Of a DNA stretch of 36,246 bases, positions 24,446 to 33,437 are shown piece after piece. Location of the stretch: NCBI GenBank assembly GCA_964400725.1, contig CAYNVS010000034.1:1-36246 (forward strand), read 5' to 3'. The notes beneath the pieces were generated by a model. The model did not search any database and was not told the origin of the DNA. It saw nothing but the letters and a program-made list of their open reading frames with translations. The position numbers were made by a program, and so were the translations under genes. The first letter of the stretch is position 1; the number at the start of each line of letters is the position of its first letter. This DNA comes from CAYNVS01 sp964400725 (lineage in GTDB: Bacteria; Myxococcota_A; SURF-8; CAYNVS01).

Positions 24446-25552
24446 TCATTCGGCGCACAAGCCGGCGGCGCATTTGTAATTCTGGCCGTATTGATAAACG
24501 CATTCTTCGTCCGATTCGCACGGAGCGCATCTGTAAGCAGCGCCGCAAACCCATCCCGGAGCGCAAGAAGGCGCGTCTCTGCATCCGATTCTGCAGGAGC
24601 CGTATTCGCATATCGCCCTTTCGTGCGCTATAATATTTACGCACTCCGAGTCGTTTCTGCACCGCCGGCAGACCAAATCGTCTCCGCATATTTTTTCCGC
24701 GTACGAGCCGCAGGACGAGCCTGCCGAATAGCATTCGCCGTAGTAACAAATCCCTTGGGCAAGAAGGCATTTGCCTAATCCGCACTCCCAGTCGTCGATG
24801 CACCCGGCGCAAAAACCTTCTCTGCACGCAGGTTTCCCGTCAGGGCAGTCAAAGCCGGTCTCGCACCAATCCGACGCGCAGATTCCGTTAAAACATTTCG
24901 CCCGCTCGTCGTATCCGCCGGTAATTTCGTCTTTACATTGCGCGTCGCTTACGCAATGCGCGCATCGACCGTCGATGCAAACGAAACTTAATCCGCGGCA
25001 GTCCTCGCCGGATTGGCATTGAACCTCGCAGTCGTAACAAAGACCCTCTTCTGCCTCTTCGTCGAACAGTTCAACATCGTCCAAATAGTCTTTCGCGTCT
25101 TCCTCTTCCGTCGTTTGGTCTTCATCCTCTTCATCCGGAGCTTCGTCGTCATCGTCAGCCGAGTCCGGCGCTTCGCCAATGCCTTCGCCGTCCTTTTCGT
25201 CCGAAGCTTCGTCGGTCGCATCTTCTAATTCGTCGGTTATTTCCGGCTCATTCTCTTCTTCCGACAAATCAGCGTCCTCGTCTTTTTCTTCAAAATCAAG
25301 ACGAGGCTCTTCGTCCGCCGCGTCTAGTTCGTCTTCAGAGTCGAAAGGACGTTCGATTTCAAGTTCGATTTCCGCTTCCGCCTCGTCGTTTAAATCGGCT
25401 TCCATTTCAACCTCTTCGTCGCCTTGATCAATATCCCTATACTCGGCTTGCTTGGAACACTCCAAGGCCGAAACCGTAAAAAAAGAGGCCAGAAGAATAA
25501 AATGAAATTTCTTCCGCAGACGCGCAAAACTGGTCGATGAGCGCGATGACAT
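24446..25552 (-). CDS. Secreted acidic protein with five tandem Cys-rich modules
   Basis: A 368-residue product. A signal peptide (residues 1-31) ends in SALEC; Cys32 could be lipidated but the preceding Glu is not a normal lipobox residue. Residues about 37-170 are almost all Glu, Asp, Ala and Ser and must be disordered and strongly negative. Residues 172-366 contain 34 cysteines. Four copies of Cys-x2-Cys-x5-Cys with an acidic centre (CAHCVSDAQC at 197, CAGCIDDWEC at 248, CRRCRNDSEC at 295, CAPCESDEEC at 342) recur every 47-51 residues, with a degenerate first copy at 175. Many disulfides are expected. Similar modules occur in delta-type bacterial surface proteins. The start codon has no strong ribosome site. 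It is the last gene of the three-gene transglutaminase operon. Function unknown; ligand or metal binding at the surface is plausible. Confidence 0.8.
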   Translation of the reverse strand: MSSRSSTSFARLRKKFHFILLASFFTVSALECSKQAEYRDIDQGDEEVEMEADLNDEAEAEIELEIERPFDSEDELDAADEEPRLDFEEKDEDADLSEEENEPEITDELEDATDEASDEKDGEGIGEAPDSADDDDEAPDEEDEDQTTEEEDAKDYLDDVELFDEEAEEGLCYDCEVQCQSGEDCRGLSFVCIDGRCAHCVSDAQCKDEITGGYDERAKCFNGICASDWCETGFDCPDGKPACREGFCAGCIDDWECGLGKCLLAQGICYYGECYSAGSSCGSYAEKICGDDLVCRRCRNDSECVNIIAHERAICEYGSCRIGCRDAPSCAPGWVCGAAYRCAPCESDEECVYQYGQNYKCAAGLCAE

Positions 25553-25591
25553 CAAACGGATATTTATCCTTAGTAAGCTGTTAAACCGTCT

Positions 25592-28500
25592 TTATTTGCC
25601 GACGACCCATGGCTGCCCTTCAATCTTCTCGCCGAATTGCAAGAAAATCATAAACTTAACGTAATCGGCAGGCTCTATTTGACCGGCTTTTAAAGAAACG
25701 CCGCGCTTTAAAGTTACGACGCCGTTTTCATCCTGCAAAATGTAATGAAAACGTCCGAAATCTCCTTCGTTTTTCTGCTCGCCGACAGGCCCTTTAAGCA
25801 GCTTGTAACCGGCGGGGAGCTTAAGCGTAACTACGTCGGACGAATAGAAATGCGAAACGATTAACGGAAAAACTCTGCTCATGCTTTTTATATAAGTGCG
25901 GCCAAGGCGGGTCGGAAAGAAAGGAAAGTCCATTTGGAGCGCGTTTCCATTCTTCTTCGCAAATTTCTTAACCGAAAAGCGATAAGAGAAAACGGCCGGT
26001 TTACGCGGGTCTGCAAGCTCTCCGATGCTTATTGATTCTAGTTTCGCTCCGCGGTAAACCGAATTAAGAGCCTGTTCAAAACGCTTTTTCGCAATCTCCG
26101 GCGAGGTGTTGGAAAACTGGTCGCGGAAACTGTTAGACTGAAATCCGATTACCGATTCCTCGCCCTCTCCGATTAGGTTTCCTTCTTCGTCGAGCGTTAA
26201 AGAGACGGTCGCCGTATGCTCCGTCTCAGGGTCTATGGCCGGATTGGGAATAACGACGAATCTCGGCGATTTTTCCATCGGATCCGTCAATACGAGCCCT
26301 TTGCCGCCCGCGTATGACGGGTTAAAGACGTTGGGCAGAGAGTATTTGCTCGCCCCGTCGAAGTACATTAATTTGTCGGCGCCCGTCGGCTGTATCATCA
26401 TTAGGAAGCCCATCAAATAGCTGTATTTATCCTCTTCCAAGTCTCCGGGTTTGTAAATCGAAGGAACCACGAATACGAAATGCGATTTAAAACCCAACAA
26501 ATCGGTAAGCGCGCGGAAAAAATTTAAGCGTCCGTTTTTCTTTGTGTGATACGCTATGGCCGCTTCGGAAGATGTAGCGTTTCCGTCCTTGATTTCCGCG
26601 CAGGCCTTTAAATAAAGGGACGCCAAAAAGCCTTCTTGGTCGGACGGCGTTACAAATTTTTGTTTGGCGATAAATCTGTTTACGTCCATCTCCGCGAAGG
26701 TAAGCGCGCCGCCTTCCCCGTAAAGCGCCTTGCTTAGAAAATTCGCAATCTCGAAAGAAGGCCGGGCGTTGCCGTTGAAGTTCGACCACTTCGCGGCCGC
26801 CGTTTTCTCCCATGATTCCGGCGTGAACATATGCGCGTTAGGGTTGACTTCAAAGTCGAACGGCATGAACGATTCCGGAGAGAAACCTTTAACGTCCGAA
26901 TATTTCCATTCATAAACGACGCTGCCGCCTTCGTTCTTTTCGACGGGCTTGGTTCCCTTAAGAGTTTCCTCTCCCTTGTCTTTGAAAACTACCTTTACCG
27001 CTCCGTTTTGCGGGATAGAGACCCGCAGATGGCTTCTATAGGTGTGCATGTTGGCGGAATTAAAATAAAAACGCATATCCACTACTCCGCCGGCCCCGGC
27101 TTTTCTGTAAGAAACGTAATCCTCTTCGATAAAATCGCCGACGTCCACGCGGGAAAAGGCCAAAGTCCCCTTCCCCGCAACCGCGTGCGGATAGCGAAAC
27201 TCTCCGGCAGGCGTAATGGCTCGAAGCTGATAAACTACGCCCGAAGGCGGATTGATTTGAGTTTTTTCCTGAGCCGCTTCCGCCGTCAGAAGCTTCGTAA
27301 TTATGTGCGTCCGCTCTATCGAAGAGCCGTCTGGCAGGAACTCGACAATGTATTCGTCTAGAACGTTCACCTTGCCGGTATCGTAGCTTTTCCCTTCGTC
27401 ATTGAATTCTTTAATCAGCGCTAGACCGTCAGTCGCGAAAGCTGAAAATTCTTCGCGGCCTAACAGCGTGTAAACCTTGCGCCGCAAATCGAGGTCGTCG
27501 GGCTTTTCCGCGAGTTTTTTAAGAAGAATTTCCTCGAACGCGTCGGGCGAGGCGGAATAAAGCGAAATCTTAGCCTTGACGTCGGCGCAATATTTTTCTC
27601 CTCCCGTGTTTTTGCAAAACCATTCCAGCCTGCCCAGCGCTTCGTCGAACCTAAAGAGCTGAATCAAGTAGTTTATTTCGCTCTTTTTCAGAGTAATGTC
27701 TTTAGGCTTTTTCTCCATTTGACGACGGAGTATTTCCAGAGCCTTATCGATTTCTCCTTTGGCGGCAAGCCGTTGTTCCAGCGTAAACGAGTCGCGGGCA
27801 ATTTTTTCGTACTGTTGGTAGAGCTCGTCGGCTTCTCGAAAACGGAACCGTTTTTCGCGCTCGACCATAAGATTGTACACCGCCGTCGGATTGTTCGGCT
27901 CAAGTTCCTTCATCTTCTCGATAAGCGTCAAACGCTCGCCCGCCCACAGCTCGTTCTGATAAAGCTCGCCTTCCGCCTTGAGAATCTGAGAGGATTCGGG
28001 AAACGTTTCCTTAATCTTTTTTATAATTTCGAGAGCCGACTCCTTGTTGTGGTTGTCCATAGCGTCGTAATATTTTTCAATGGCCGAGAAAAACTCGCCG
28101 CCGCCCGACGCCTGATAATTATCCTTGAAAATCTTCCCCGCAAAAGTCTTGGCGTATTCGTAGGGAATGGTCAGGTCTTTAAGGTACGCGTAAGCGTACA
28201 TGTTTTTAGCCGATACGAAATTCGGAGCGACTTTTACGGCGCGCTCCATTAATAATCTTGCGGCGTGCTGGCGGGAATAGAAGCCCGAAGCAAGATTTGA
28301 AGCCATAGTCAGCAGAAGCGGATCGTCGGGCGATATAAGGAGAGCGCTTTCCAGCTTTTTTTCTAGAGGCAAAAGCGCGTCGCCCATTTCAACGCGGTCG
28401 TTTCCCGGAAAACTCTGCGGCTGCGCGGCGAACGACGCAAACGTTTTAACCGGCAGTCCGTTTAAATCGGTAATGTAAACTTTTGACAGGCCGCCTATCG

Positions 28501-29485
28501 CGCCGCTGCCGTCTTTTATTAGTATTCGGTGTTTGCCGGCGGGCAGCTTTACTCTCGCGTTCGTCAGCGTAGAATCGAACAACGACCAGCCCGAATGCTT
28601 GAAAGCGAGCTTTGCGTCAACGTAAACCAGCAGGTCGTTGGCGCTGTGAACCGCGATAACTATCTCCGTCGGAACGGGAATATCAACAAACGTCGCTTTG
28701 AACGTCAGCCCTACTTCCGCCGAATAGGAGTCGATTACCGGGTTTTCATCGTCGATTTCGTAAACTTTTACTTTCGCGCCGTTTATCTCGAACGATTGCG
28801 GAACGGGCGCGCCGTCGTCAAACGGAAATTTGACCGCGTGCAGGTCGTAGCGCGTAGAATTTTCAATCCCGTCCGAGGCGAGCCACGACGTAACGACGCC
28901 AAGCTTCGCCGCAGCTTCCTGCGCCGCTTTGAAATCGCCCGTCTTCGCCGCTATGCGGCTCTTGACGTTAAGCAGAAGCCATCGAGTTTCGTAAGGCATC
29001 GAAATCTCGCCGCTCTCGGATTTGGCGATTTTAGCCTCTATCCAATCCAGCGTCTCTCCCCAATGTTTGGAAGAAACGTGGTTGTCGTAATACATAAACA
29101 GCGCGGACGCGGCAAACGCCGCCTCGTACCCGTCGGGGGAGCCGTCGATTACCCGCTTGCATGCGTCGTAAAACAGCGAAAAGTCGCCGGAATCCAGCCC
29201 GGTAAAAATCAGGCTCAGCGAGGCGGAACGCGCCGACAGACCGCCGTCCTGAAGAGCCTTCAACGCGCTCTCCTTCGCTTTGGCGGGGTTGAAGGAAGCC
29301 ATCGTATAATACCAGGCATAAAGCGCGTTTTCGCTCAATCCATCCTTGTTCTCGACGTTTTTAATTCCGGACTCCGCCGTTAGAGCCGAAAGGGATAGGT
29401 AAACGCTTTTAGGCGCGCAGGAAAGCGCCAATACCGCGACCAGAGCGGCGCAAAAATACGGCCGAAATAACTTCCTACTTAACAT
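25592..29485 (-). CDS. DUF3857/TPR transglutaminase-like lipoprotein, catalytic residues lost
   Basis: A 1297-residue secreted protein. The N-terminus is a signal with ALSC (Cys23), a probable lipobox. A jelly-roll-like stretch (residues about 245-330; HRILIKDGSG) precedes TPR-type helices (about 380-690), then a DUF3857 domain (DEYIVEFLPDGSSIERTHII) and a transglutaminase-like region. In the intact paralogue this region reads YGDCKDK, but here the equivalent is NGRLNFF (984-990), so the catalytic Cys is gone; the His position is also not His, while the Asp context (MYFDGA) remains. It is probably a binding or scaffold protein. GGAGGTGA lies five bases before the start, inside the end of the upstream gene, and the two overlap by 11 bases, so they are translationally coupled. 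Confidence 0.88.
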   Translation of the reverse strand: MLSRKLFRPYFCAALVAVLALSCAPKSVYLSLSALTAESGIKNVENKDGLSENALYAWYYTMASFNPAKAKESALKALQDGGLSARSASLSLIFTGLDSGDFSLFYDACKRVIDGSPDGYEAAFAASALFMYYDNHVSSKHWGETLDWIEAKIAKSESGEISMPYETRWLLLNVKSRIAAKTGDFKAAQEAAAKLGVVTSWLASDGIENSTRYDLHAVKFPFDDGAPVPQSFEINGAKVKVYEIDDENPVIDSYSAEVGLTFKATFVDIPVPTEIVIAVHSANDLLVYVDAKLAFKHSGWSLFDSTLTNARVKLPAGKHRILIKDGSGAIGGLSKVYITDLNGLPVKTFASFAAQPQSFPGNDRVEMGDALLPLEKKLESALLISPDDPLLLTMASNLASGFYSRQHAARLLMERAVKVAPNFVSAKNMYAYAYLKDLTIPYEYAKTFAGKIFKDNYQASGGGEFFSAIEKYYDAMDNHNKESALEIIKKIKETFPESSQILKAEGELYQNELWAGERLTLIEKMKELEPNNPTAVYNLMVEREKRFRFREADELYQQYEKIARDSFTLEQRLAAKGEIDKALEILRRQMEKKPKDITLKKSEINYLIQLFRFDEALGRLEWFCKNTGGEKYCADVKAKISLYSASPDAFEEILLKKLAEKPDDLDLRRKVYTLLGREEFSAFATDGLALIKEFNDEGKSYDTGKVNVLDEYIVEFLPDGSSIERTHIITKLLTAEAAQEKTQINPPSGVVYQLRAITPAGEFRYPHAVAGKGTLAFSRVDVGDFIEEDYVSYRKAGAGGVVDMRFYFNSANMHTYRSHLRVSIPQNGAVKVVFKDKGEETLKGTKPVEKNEGGSVVYEWKYSDVKGFSPESFMPFDFEVNPNAHMFTPESWEKTAAAKWSNFNGNARPSFEIANFLSKALYGEGGALTFAEMDVNRFIAKQKFVTPSDQEGFLASLYLKACAEIKDGNATSSEAAIAYHTKKNGRLNFFRALTDLLGFKSHFVFVVPSIYKPGDLEEDKYSYLMGFLMMIQPTGADKLMYFDGASKYSLPNVFNPSYAGGKGLVLTDPMEKSPRFVVIPNPAIDPETEHTATVSLTLDEEGNLIGEGEESVIGFQSNSFRDQFSNTSPEIAKKRFEQALNSVYRGAKLESISIGELADPRKPAVFSYRFSVKKFAKKNGNALQMDFPFFPTRLGRTYIKSMSRVFPLIVSHFYSSDVVTLKLPAGYKLLKGPVGEQKNEGDFGRFHYILQDENGVVTLKRGVSLKAGQIEPADYVKFMIFLQFGEKIEGQPWVVGK

Positions 29486-32400
29486 CTATCACCTCCAAGC
29501 TCTGATTTTCCGCGGAATCTATCGACTGCATGTAATCGCGAAACTCTTGATACTCGCCGACTTCTATCTTCGTCTTGGCGATGCACTTTTCATAGTCGCA
29601 CTCGACGGTTTCCGGCTTGTCCGTCAATTGGGCGCAGGTCAGTTTATACGCGCCGAACTTCGTCTTTATCTCGTACGGCTTAGGAATGGAGAAAAAGGAT
29701 TTACCCTTGGTTACCGTAAACGAACGAGTTCCCGTCTCGCATGCGAGCAGACGAAGAGTAATCGGTGAGCCGCGCTGCGAAAGGGACGCATAGGTCGAAA
29801 CGTTCTTAGGCGTTGAAAGGTCGAGCGGAAGCAGCGTTTTATCTCCGCTTTGCTTGGAATAATTGGTCAATTCCGCTTCGTAACTGATGAAAACCGGCTT
29901 TTCGGGCTCTTCAACTCCTTGAACGTCGAATTTAATCAATTTAATTCCCGGCGAATACGAATTCAGTATTCGCTCAAGCGTTTTCTGCCGCTGAGATTTA
30001 TCTTGAAGCTCGTAACGCCAGTTGTATGCGTAAACGCCGTAATACTCCGACTTTTCGGAATATAGAGTCCTGCCGTCCGCTTCCAGCTTGATTTCGCCTC
30101 CGAGCTTTATATAGTCGCTTTTAGGCGGTTTGTAAGGTATCGACACGAGTTCGGCGGTCGATTCCTTCATAATGAAAGCCGTCGCGCCTTGATCCACCCA
30201 CGGCAAAAATTCAGCCGAGTCGTGTTCCACCGTAGCGTCCAAATACAACCCGAACTGCGGAACGTAGGCGATTGCGTGGTTGAACAAAGCTATAGAAGGC
30301 GGAGTCGGATCGACGTTTCCCATGTCGCGGGTTCGTAAAATTACCATTTCGCCGGCAATTCCTGCTTCTTTGAGCATGGCCACAAGCAGAGTAGCCTTGT
30401 CTTTGCAGTCGCCGTAGCCGCGCTCGAATACGTCGTTGGCTTGATAAGGCTTATAACTGTGAACTCCCAGTTCGAGAGCTATATATTTAATATCGTCGGC
30501 GACGAAGCGAAAAATCTTTTTCAGCTTATCCATCGGCTCTACCGCTCCGGCGATAAGCTCGGCCGTCTTCTTTTTAATTCGAGGCCCGACTGTAAACTGG
30601 TCTTTCGAAAGTTTTTTAAACCATTCGTGAAACGCATCCTTGTCTTTCAGAGTCGAAATAATAAGCGGGTCGTTCGTTTCGGTCGGGCCGCTCATCAGCG
30701 GTTCCGGTATGATTCTGGCCAAGTTCTTCCCCTCCCATGTGTAATATACGTCGCCGTCCTTTTCCTTTTTCAGCGGCTCAGGGCAGAACTTAGGTTTGTT
30801 GTAATAAATGGTTTTTCCGCTGGGCGCTATGAGCGTGTATTTATACAAATCTACAGGCGCGTCGCGGTAAGGCAGCTGCAAGTCGCCGAAATAGCCGGAA
30901 AAAAGATTATCGGCGGAAAGATCGTTCGTTTCGAGTTGAACCTCGAAGACGTCGCCGACCTTTAGCTGGTTGAGCGTAACCGCGAAATACCAAACGTCGT
31001 AAACCATCTTTTCGCTTGAGCCGTAAGGCATCGAGCGCGTTGGCAGAGGGCTGATTTCTCCTTCTCCCGGCCGCAGAATGCGCGTAACCTTCGCTTTTAC
31101 TTCCTGCCTCGAACCCTGAAACGTCGTAAATACGTACTGCCAGCGTTTCTTTCCTTCTTCGGTTAGGATGCGGACGATCAGCTGACGGCGCTCGCTGCCA
31201 AGGCCGCTTTTAGCTATTTTAATAACGTACTGATCGACTAAAATCTGCGAATTGACGTTCGGGTCGCCGGACGCCTTGCTCTCCGCGGCCAGCTTCTCGG
31301 CGTCGAACATAAATCCTTGCGCGTAATCCGTGTTCGCCGCAAACTTAGCGACGCGCTCTTTTATTTCAGGGTCCTGCGGATTTACCTTAGCCAGCCGCTT
31401 CCATATTTCCATAGCGCCTTCCGGGTCTCCGTTAAGGCTTAAAAGAGCGGCGTACTGCTCCATAATTCTTGGATCGTCCGGCCTTATTTTAAGCGCGGTT
31501 TCGTAAGCGGCTTTAGCTTCTACAATTTTACCCATGCCGCCCAGTATGTCGGCGCGCTTTGTATAAATCTGCGAAAAAAGCGGGTCGAACTTTTCTATCG
31601 CGTCGAGCTCCGCCAGAGCCTTGTCAACGTCTCTGCGGTCAATATAGGCGTCAAAAATAGCCCACAAATTGCCGCTTCCAATTTCGATTTTTGCCAGCTT
31701 GTTTCTCATGTCGAAGGCAAGCGTCTCGTGTCCGGCCTTCTCGTAAGCCTTTAACAGTTCTTCCATTAGGTATGGGTTTCCCTCGTACTTCAACTGAAGC
31801 TGCTTAAGCGACGCAAGTTCCATCAACGGATCGCCGAAACTTGAAAGGCGTTCGTAGTATTCGAGCGCAAGATCGAGGTCATCCGGATTTTTCGCCAAAG
31901 CGTCTTTTAATATTTTAATCGACTTTAACTGAAACCCTTCCGAGAAAAGAGCGCGCGAAAGAGGAAGAGCGGTTTTAGGGTTGTTCGGTTCCTTTGCGTA
32001 CGCCGCCTCCAAAGCCTCTATGCGCGTTTTAGGATCGGGACTGGTTAAATGACGCCAAAGGTACATTTCGACCGTAGGCGATTGGACGGCGTAAATGGCG
32101 GCGTCGATAAATTCTTCAACCTTTCTTTCGTTGGCGTCGTAAAGACCGGCCAAATAATAAATAATCGCTCTAGTTAAATTGGCCTGCGACGTCATTTTCT
32201 CGTATTTTTCTTTTATTTTTGCGATTTCCAAATCGGTCTTCTTTTTCTTTTCCTTAATCTTTCCTTTTTCCTTCATGGTTTTATTCGGGGAGTTCTTTTC
32301 TTCGTCCGTCTTTTTAACTGGCTCGTCCTCGCCCAATTCTTTTTTCATTTCTTCGGACAGCTTCTCAAAAGCCTTTTCCGCGTCCTCGACCGGCCCGGCG

Positions 32401-33338
32401 AGTTTTTTCGCCGACGATACATTGTCCGGCGAAACAGGCGTTTTTGCGAACGCTTCTTTCAACAACGCGGCGTCGGATACGAACTCTACGCCTTTAGGGG
32501 GTTCGACCGAGTTTAATTCGGTGAAGCGAAGAGACATTCCGGCGGTTCCGTTATCGCACCCCAGCTTAATAAGTATGGGGTTTACGCCCGGCTTCAATTC
32601 AACGCTCAAATAAACGACGTCCGTAAATTTGGCTTCTGTTTTTCCCGCAAACTCGAATGCAAGCGCGCCGTTTATGTAAACGCGGGCGGACTGCGAAAAG
32701 TTTAAAGCCATGCGCGCCGTCGCCGGCTTGTCGGTTTTTAAACCGATTGCGTAATATACGACGGTCTGATCTGCGGGATAGAGAAGATCGTCGAACGCGA
32801 GCCATCCTACTTTGGCGGCCTGATCGGGAAGTTTGCGCCAAAATACTTCGCGGTACACCCCTTCCATCGCGGCTTCGGGGTCGAAGCCCTTTTCGGGCGC
32901 AAATTCGTTGTCAAAACCGGAATTGTTTTGGTTTTCAAACGGCCCGACAATGTAGCCGACGTTGGCGTAACCGAGCTGGGCAAGCGTCTTTAGCCGTTCG
33001 TCGGTTCGTCCCGACGAGTTGAGAAGCCTCTGTTTCAGCAACAGCGCAGCCTCTTTGAGCCACATCGGCGCGTCCTTTTCAGAGGCGAAAGAGCTGTAGG
33101 CGTCAATGAGCTTTTCTTTAAAAGTAATTTTATTCTGCAGAAGCGATATTTCGTAAAGAAGCCGCAGTTTAATAATGTAATCCTTCTCGGCTCCGTATTT
33201 AGCCACTAAATCAAACGCTTCTTTATCCCACGACGTTACGGCGGTTCCGGTGTCCGGCGCGTCGTTTTGGGCAAAAGCGGGCAATGCAAGCGAGGCCGCA
33301 AGCGCGGTTGCAAAAACGCATAAAATCTTAAATTTCAT
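29475..33338 (-). CDS. DUF3857/TPR transglutaminase-like exported protein, catalytic triad intact
   Basis: A 1287-residue protein with a clean Sec signal (cleavage after ALPAFA). Residues about 115-275 hold a jelly-roll-like region (FSQSARVYINGALAFEF); residues 320-385 are a Lys/Glu-rich coiled-coil; TPR helices run about 410-690; DUF3857 covers about 690-905; a transglutaminase-like domain follows with RGYGDCKDKATLL (Cys978), FNHAIAYV (His1021) and LYLDATVE (Asp1034); a DUF3858-like beta domain ends the protein. The triad suggests a peptidase, amidase or cross-linking activity on envelope protein or peptidoglycan; the substrate is not known. AAGGAGG is five bases before the start. It heads a three-gene operon with its degenerate paralogue and the Cys-module protein. 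Confidence 0.92.
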   Translation of the reverse strand: MKFKILCVFATALAASLALPAFAQNDAPDTGTAVTSWDKEAFDLVAKYGAEKDYIIKLRLLYEISLLQNKITFKEKLIDAYSSFASEKDAPMWLKEAALLLKQRLLNSSGRTDERLKTLAQLGYANVGYIVGPFENQNNSGFDNEFAPEKGFDPEAAMEGVYREVFWRKLPDQAAKVGWLAFDDLLYPADQTVVYYAIGLKTDKPATARMALNFSQSARVYINGALAFEFAGKTEAKFTDVVYLSVELKPGVNPILIKLGCDNGTAGMSLRFTELNSVEPPKGVEFVSDAALLKEAFAKTPVSPDNVSSAKKLAGPVEDAEKAFEKLSEEMKKELGEDEPVKKTDEEKNSPNKTMKEKGKIKEKKKKTDLEIAKIKEKYEKMTSQANLTRAIIYYLAGLYDANERKVEEFIDAAIYAVQSPTVEMYLWRHLTSPDPKTRIEALEAAYAKEPNNPKTALPLSRALFSEGFQLKSIKILKDALAKNPDDLDLALEYYERLSSFGDPLMELASLKQLQLKYEGNPYLMEELLKAYEKAGHETLAFDMRNKLAKIEIGSGNLWAIFDAYIDRRDVDKALAELDAIEKFDPLFSQIYTKRADILGGMGKIVEAKAAYETALKIRPDDPRIMEQYAALLSLNGDPEGAMEIWKRLAKVNPQDPEIKERVAKFAANTDYAQGFMFDAEKLAAESKASGDPNVNSQILVDQYVIKIAKSGLGSERRQLIVRILTEEGKKRWQYVFTTFQGSRQEVKAKVTRILRPGEGEISPLPTRSMPYGSSEKMVYDVWYFAVTLNQLKVGDVFEVQLETNDLSADNLFSGYFGDLQLPYRDAPVDLYKYTLIAPSGKTIYYNKPKFCPEPLKKEKDGDVYYTWEGKNLARIIPEPLMSGPTETNDPLIISTLKDKDAFHEWFKKLSKDQFTVGPRIKKKTAELIAGAVEPMDKLKKIFRFVADDIKYIALELGVHSYKPYQANDVFERGYGDCKDKATLLVAMLKEAGIAGEMVILRTRDMGNVDPTPPSIALFNHAIAYVPQFGLYLDATVEHDSAEFLPWVDQGATAFIMKESTAELVSIPYKPPKSDYIKLGGEIKLEADGRTLYSEKSEYYGVYAYNWRYELQDKSQRQKTLERILNSYSPGIKLIKFDVQGVEEPEKPVFISYEAELTNYSKQSGDKTLLPLDLSTPKNVSTYASLSQRGSPITLRLLACETGTRSFTVTKGKSFFSIPKPYEIKTKFGAYKLTCAQLTDKPETVECDYEKCIAKTKIEVGEYQEFRDYMQSIDSAENQSLEVIDVK

Positions 33339-33399
33339 TAGAGCCTCCTTAATTGATTTATTAAGTTAGCAATTAAAAGCGTTTTGGGCAAGCGTTAAA

Positions 33400-33411
33400 C
33401 GCCAAATGGCG
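33400..33411 (-). terminator. Small hairpin between the hybrid kinase and the transglutaminase operon
   Basis: On the minus strand CGCCA and TGGCG form a 5-bp stem followed by TTTAACG. It is the only candidate for ending the kinase transcript in the 99-base gap, and it is weak. Confidence 0.3.
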
Positions 33412-33437
33412 AGATAATAAGATAAAGTTTATTTGCC

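Noticed and set aside
25050..25440. Simple-sequence repeat tract
   Set aside because: The GA/TC-rich appearance is due to the acidic coding region (Glu/Asp codons), not a nucleotide-level tandem repeat with a fixed unit.
28529..29383. 284-residue plus-strand frame rich in Arg and Val
   Set aside because: It is a shadow of the degenerate transglutaminase gene caused by codon bias; the composition is unlike a natural protein.
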